Source: CAVSNH01 sp963729275 (GTDB lineage: Bacteria; Actinomycetota; Acidimicrobiia; Acidimicrobiales; RAAP-2). From it: a stretch of 64,000 nt of DNA. Every line of letters starts with the position of its first letter. Position 1 is the stretch's first letter. The stretch spans positions 682,001-746,000 of the forward strand of contig CAVSNH010000013.1 in assembly GCA_963729275.1 (NCBI GenBank), given 5' to 3'. A model generated the notes under the pieces. It had not been told where the DNA came from. It saw only the letters and a list, made by a program, of their open reading frames with translations, and made no database searches. This document shows positions 60,998-64,000 of this stretch, one piece after another. The position numbers were made by a program, and so were the translations under genes.

Positions 60998-63031
60998 TCA
61001 GCCGGCGCGTCGGCCCCTCGCCCGCAACATCGTCTTGTGGCGCAGGAAGTCCACCAGCACGTAGTCGCCGAGCTCGTCGGGTGAGGTGGCAAAGGTCCGG
61101 CCCCGGTTGATGCGGGTCAACTGCTCGATAAAGCCCTGCAACCCGCGGTCAGGGTCGAGCAGAAAGGTGTTGATGGTGATGCCCGCCTTGGTGCAGCGCA
61201 TGACCTCGGCCAGGGTGACCTCGAGCGTCTCGGGCACCGGCGGGTAGTTGAAGAAGACGTCGAAGCCGAGCCCATTGTGGTCGGGCACGATGTGCGCCGT
61301 CGGCTCGCCGTCGGTCACGAGGATCACCTGTTTGGTCCCCTGCTGATGGGCCAGCATCTTGCGGGCGAGCATCAGCCCGTGCTGCAGGTTGGTGCCGTAG
61401 ACGTAGTCCCAACTGACCGTGGGCAGGTCCTCGGCTTCGATCACGCGCGCCACCTCGGAGAAGCCGACGAGGCCGAGGAAGTCACGCGGGAACCTCGAGG
61501 CGATGAGGGTGTGCAGCGCGAGAGCCATTTTCTTGGCCGGCACGAAGTTGTCGCGCATGGGCATGGACAACGAGAGGTCGAGCAGGAGGACGGTGGCCGA
61601 CCGCGTGAGCGCCTCGGTCTCGATGACCTCGAAGTCGACAGGAGCGAGACGAACCGGCACTCCGCTCCCCGCCCGGCGCACCGCGTTGTGCACCGTGCGC
61701 GACAGGTCGAGGTTGAACGGATCACCGAATTCGTAGGGCTTGGTGGTCTCCTCGCGATCGTGCCCGGTGCCCGTCCAGGTGGTGCGGTGGGATCCCACCC
61801 GGTCCTTGGTCAGCTGCGAGAAGAGGTCGGCCAGGGCTTGGTGACCGAGCCGGCGGATGCCTTGCGGTGTGAGCTCGAAGCGTCCCTCACGGGTGTCGAT
61901 GAGCCCGGCCTCGGTCAGTTGCTTGGTGAGGCTGCCCAGCCGTTCGAGTGAACGGGCCGCATCCTCCCCGAGGTGCTGTCGCACCTTGTCCAGGTCGACC
62001 TCGGCAATGGAGGCCGGAGACTGCGTCGAGCGTAGAAAGTTCTCCATGTCGTCGAGGTCTCGCAGCCGCTCGACGGCGTCCGTGGCGTCCCCGAGGCCCA
62101 TGGGCTCGGTGCCCCGGAAGTTGTACCCCTGCCCCCAACCCTCGGCCGGGAAGGCCTTCTGAAGGTTGCCGGCCAGCCGGTCGACCTGCCACCGAAGGTC
62201 CATGTCCTCGAGCAGGCTGTCGGCCAGTCCCTTCAGCTGGGCCCGCTGCTCGGGCGACATCGACATCCACATGGCCTGGGCCGCGGCCATGCGGGCCGCC
62301 ATCTGCTCGAGCAGCTCGTCGAGGTTCTTCGGATTGCCCGGGAACATGTCCCCGTACTGCTCCATGAAGGACTCGAAGCTGGGATCGAGCGGCTCGCCGG
62401 CCTCGCGTTGCTCGATCATCCGGTTGAGGGCGTCGAACGCGTTGCGCATCCGTTCGAGCATCTCGGGGTCCGGGTTGGCAAGCGCCTCGGACATGTTCTC
62501 GAAGTACGTGTGGGCGACCTCCTCGCGCAGCCGCTCCATGAGCTCCTCGAAGTGTTGACGGGCCTCGGGGGAGACGAACTCGTAGCTCTGCAGGCTCCGC
62601 ACCATGCCGGCAAGGTCCGGCGGCAGAAGGTCGAGCTGCATGCGGCGCTCGGCCACCACCTGGTCGGTGACCTCCTCACGACGCTGGTCGCCGGAGGCGG
62701 CAGCATCGGCCTCGAGCTGCTCGATTCCCAACCGCTCCTCGGTCACGACCTCGGAGAGCTCCTCGGCGATCTCGCGATAGGTACCGCCCAGGTCACCACG
62801 TTCGAGCGTCTCCTCCCGCTCGAGCCGGATCCGGTCGAGGAGGTCGCGCAGGCCTTCCACGCGTCGGCCGTCCGGCGTCCGCCAACCCCGGTTGAGCATG
62901 CGCTGGAGCGCCTCGTGCAGGTCGCCGTTGGCCAGCAGGTCGTCGGTGAGCTGCGAGAGGACGGCGTCGGTGTCGTCGACGAGCTCGTCCTGGGTGCCGT
63001 CCCACCGCCGGTAGGCGAACCGCCAGGTCAT
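60998..63031 (-). CDS. VWA-domain protein (partner of MoxR ATPase)
   Basis: 677 residues: a long helical N-terminal region (about 1-450) and a C-terminal von Willebrand A domain. The MIDAS metal site is visible as DLSLS at 485-489 and TDGEP at about 573-577. Starts with ATG 63031, which overlaps the stop of the ATPase gene as ATGA. MoxR-VWA pairs work as chaperones or metal-insertion/maturation systems, but the target here is unknown. No membrane segment was seen. Confidence 0.9.
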   Translation of the reverse strand: MTWRFAYRRWDGTQDELVDDTDAVLSQLTDDLLANGDLHEALQRMLNRGWRTPDGRRVEGLRDLLDRIRLEREETLERGDLGGTYREIAEELSEVVTEERLGIEQLEADAAASGDQRREEVTDQVVAERRMQLDLLPPDLAGMVRSLQSYEFVSPEARQHFEELMERLREEVAHTYFENMSEALANPDPEMLERMRNAFDALNRMIEQREAGEPLDPSFESFMEQYGDMFPGNPKNLDELLEQMAARMAAAQAMWMSMSPEQRAQLKGLADSLLEDMDLRWQVDRLAGNLQKAFPAEGWGQGYNFRGTEPMGLGDATDAVERLRDLDDMENFLRSTQSPASIAEVDLDKVRQHLGEDAARSLERLGSLTKQLTEAGLIDTREGRFELTPQGIRRLGHQALADLFSQLTKDRVGSHRTTWTGTGHDREETTKPYEFGDPFNLDLSRTVHNAVRRAGSGVPVRLAPVDFEVIETEALTRSATVLLLDLSLSMPMRDNFVPAKKMALALHTLIASRFPRDFLGLVGFSEVARVIEAEDLPTVSWDYVYGTNLQHGLMLARKMLAHQQGTKQVILVTDGEPTAHIVPDHNGLGFDVFFNYPPVPETLEVTLAEVMRCTKAGITINTFLLDPDRGLQGFIEQLTRINRGRTFATSPDELGDYVLVDFLRHKTMLRARGRRAG

Positions 63032-64000
63032 CCGCGACCCCGGTAGACAGCGCGGCCCCCGCTGGCGTCCTTGTTGAGCCGCTTGGTGAGGTGCAACCCT
63101 TCGAGGAGGAACTCGAGCGCGCTGGCCACCAGACCCGGGTCCTCGGAACCACCGGTCAGGAAGTTCACCGGCGCCGAGAGGTCGGGTAGCTGGGCGAGGG
63201 TCGTCGCATAGGCCGACGCCGGCAGGTCGTCCCCGGCATGGACGACGGTCTCGGCCGTGAAGGCGGCGACCACGGCGCGGGGGTCCTCGAGGGTGACCCG
63301 TCGGCGGAACACGAGGAGCACGGCCGCATTGACCAGCTGTCCGAGGATGACCTCCTCGCGGCCCTCCTCGAGCGTTTCGATCTCGATCTTGCCCTGGGTC
63401 GACGACACGAGTGACTGCAAGTCGGAGACGCGGGGCACGGCCTCGTCCTCCCCGTTGCGCAGGGCGCGGCGGGTGGCGTTGGCCAGCAGTGTCTCGTAGT
63501 TGGCAATGGTGAGCCGCACCGAGACCCCGGAGCGCTGGTTGAGGTGAGGGCTCTGACGAGCCAGCTGGCTGAGCTCGGCGACGACCTCGGCCATGAAGAC
63601 CGGCATCTCGACGCGGGGGCCGGAGTCGGTGTGACGGGCCGCGGCGCCGACCTGTCCGGGCAGATCGGCCTCCATCTCGGCGATCTGAAGCTCGACGTCG
63701 GCGTCCGGCGGGTAGTGCGTGCGGATCTGGGCGCCGAAGCGGTCCTTCAACGGGGTGATGATCCGGCCCCGGTTGGTGTAGTCCTCGGGGTTGGCCGTCG
63801 CCAGCAGCACGATGTCGAGCGGGAGCCGGACCCGGTGCCCGCGGATCTGCACGTCGCGCTCCTCGAGCACGTTGAGCAGGCCCACCTGAATGCGCTCGGC
63901 CAGGTCGGGTAGCTCGTTGACGGCGAAGATGCCGCGGTTGAGGCGAGGCACGAGGCCGTAGTGGATGGTCAGCTCGTCAGAGAGATAGCGACCCTCGGCC
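63028..64000 (-). CDS. MoxR-type AAA+ ATPase, 5' end missing
   Basis: The window holds the C-terminal 320 or so residues. Motifs: LNRGIFAVNELPDLAERIQVGLLNVLEERDV (the Walker-B-side segment), LLATANPEDYTNRG (sensor 1) and LKDRFGAQIRT (arginine-finger region), followed by an ATPase lid domain. The N-terminal Walker A is outside the window. The gene overlaps the VWA gene at ATGA, so the two are coupled. Possibly a magnesium-chelatase-like subfamily (ChlI/BchI) rather than true MoxR. Confidence 0.88.
   Translation of the reverse strand, partial: AEGRYLSDELTIHYGLVPRLNRGIFAVNELPDLAERIQVGLLNVLEERDVQIRGHRVRLPLDIVLLATANPEDYTNRGRIITPLKDRFGAQIRTHYPPDADVELQIAEMEADLPGQVGAAARHTDSGPRVEMPVFMAEVVAELSQLARQSPHLNQRSGVSVRLTIANYETLLANATRRALRNGEDEAVPRVSDLQSLVSSTQGKIEIETLEEGREEVILGQLVNAAVLLVFRRRVTLEDPRAVVAAFTAETVVHAGDDLPASAYATTLAQLPDLSAPVNFLTGGSEDPGLVASALEFLLEGLHLTKRLNKDASGGRAVYRGRG

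Overview
The window is GC-rich, Gram-positive-type chromosome, almost certainly from an actinobacterium. Two WhiB-type iron-sulfur regulators, a complete Mce lipid-import locus with its own ATPase, a UPF0182 membrane protein, a DUF2342 protein, ECF42/DGPF partners and frequent GTG/TTG starts all fit that phylum. The stand-alone MreB homologue beside WhiB proteins suggests a deep lineage such as Acidimicrobiia, but this is inference only.

Layout. 0.1-2.1 kb: small enzymes (DJ-1/PfpI, NTF2-like, isochorismatase-like). 2.5-5.8 kb: an iron-uptake unit (lipoprotein, Fe3+-binding protein, fused permease) behind a DtxR/IdeR-like box, with no ATPase gene. 6.0-10.1 kb: MerR, MarR and TetR regulators, the last two divergent from an oxidoreductase and an epimerase, with visible operators. 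10.2-25.2 kb: one minus-strand Mce cluster (yrbEA-yrbEB-mceABCDEF, then three exported proteins, the MceG-type ATPase, an Mce-associated protein and a fourth exported protein). Three of the exported proteins share cysteine-containing motifs and look like an undescribed family tied to this transporter.

25.6-35.5 kb is accessory in character: a TetR/hydrolase pair with tandem operators, a Pro-1 tautomerase, several alpha/beta hydrolases (one frameshifted), a cupin, a secreted CocE-type hydrolase, a VOC protein, an AraC regulator and a phospholipase D-like lipoprotein. 35.7-36.9 kb is a decayed IS3-family element. 37.2-41.1 kb is a PadR-ABC ATPase-FtsX permease-lipoprotein operon. 41.2-45.5 kb holds a PPOX enzyme, an ECF42 sigma factor with its DGPF partner, a SnoaL-like protein, an IS21-type transposase relic broken by an 8-bp tandem expansion, and an ArsR-SRPBCC pair. 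An initiator tRNA lies at 46.1 kb.

46.2-64 kb looks like core genome: DUF998 and GNAT proteins; UPF0182, a DivIVA-like protein with a MuF-like zinc tail and a PDZ/Lon-type protease in one operon; HEAT and MreB proteins; a trypsin-like and a DUF2342 protein that have both lost their catalytic residues; two WhiB proteins flanking a formiminotransferase-like protein; and a MoxR-VWA pair cut by the window edge. Short tandem repeats recur in the non-coding gaps throughout.
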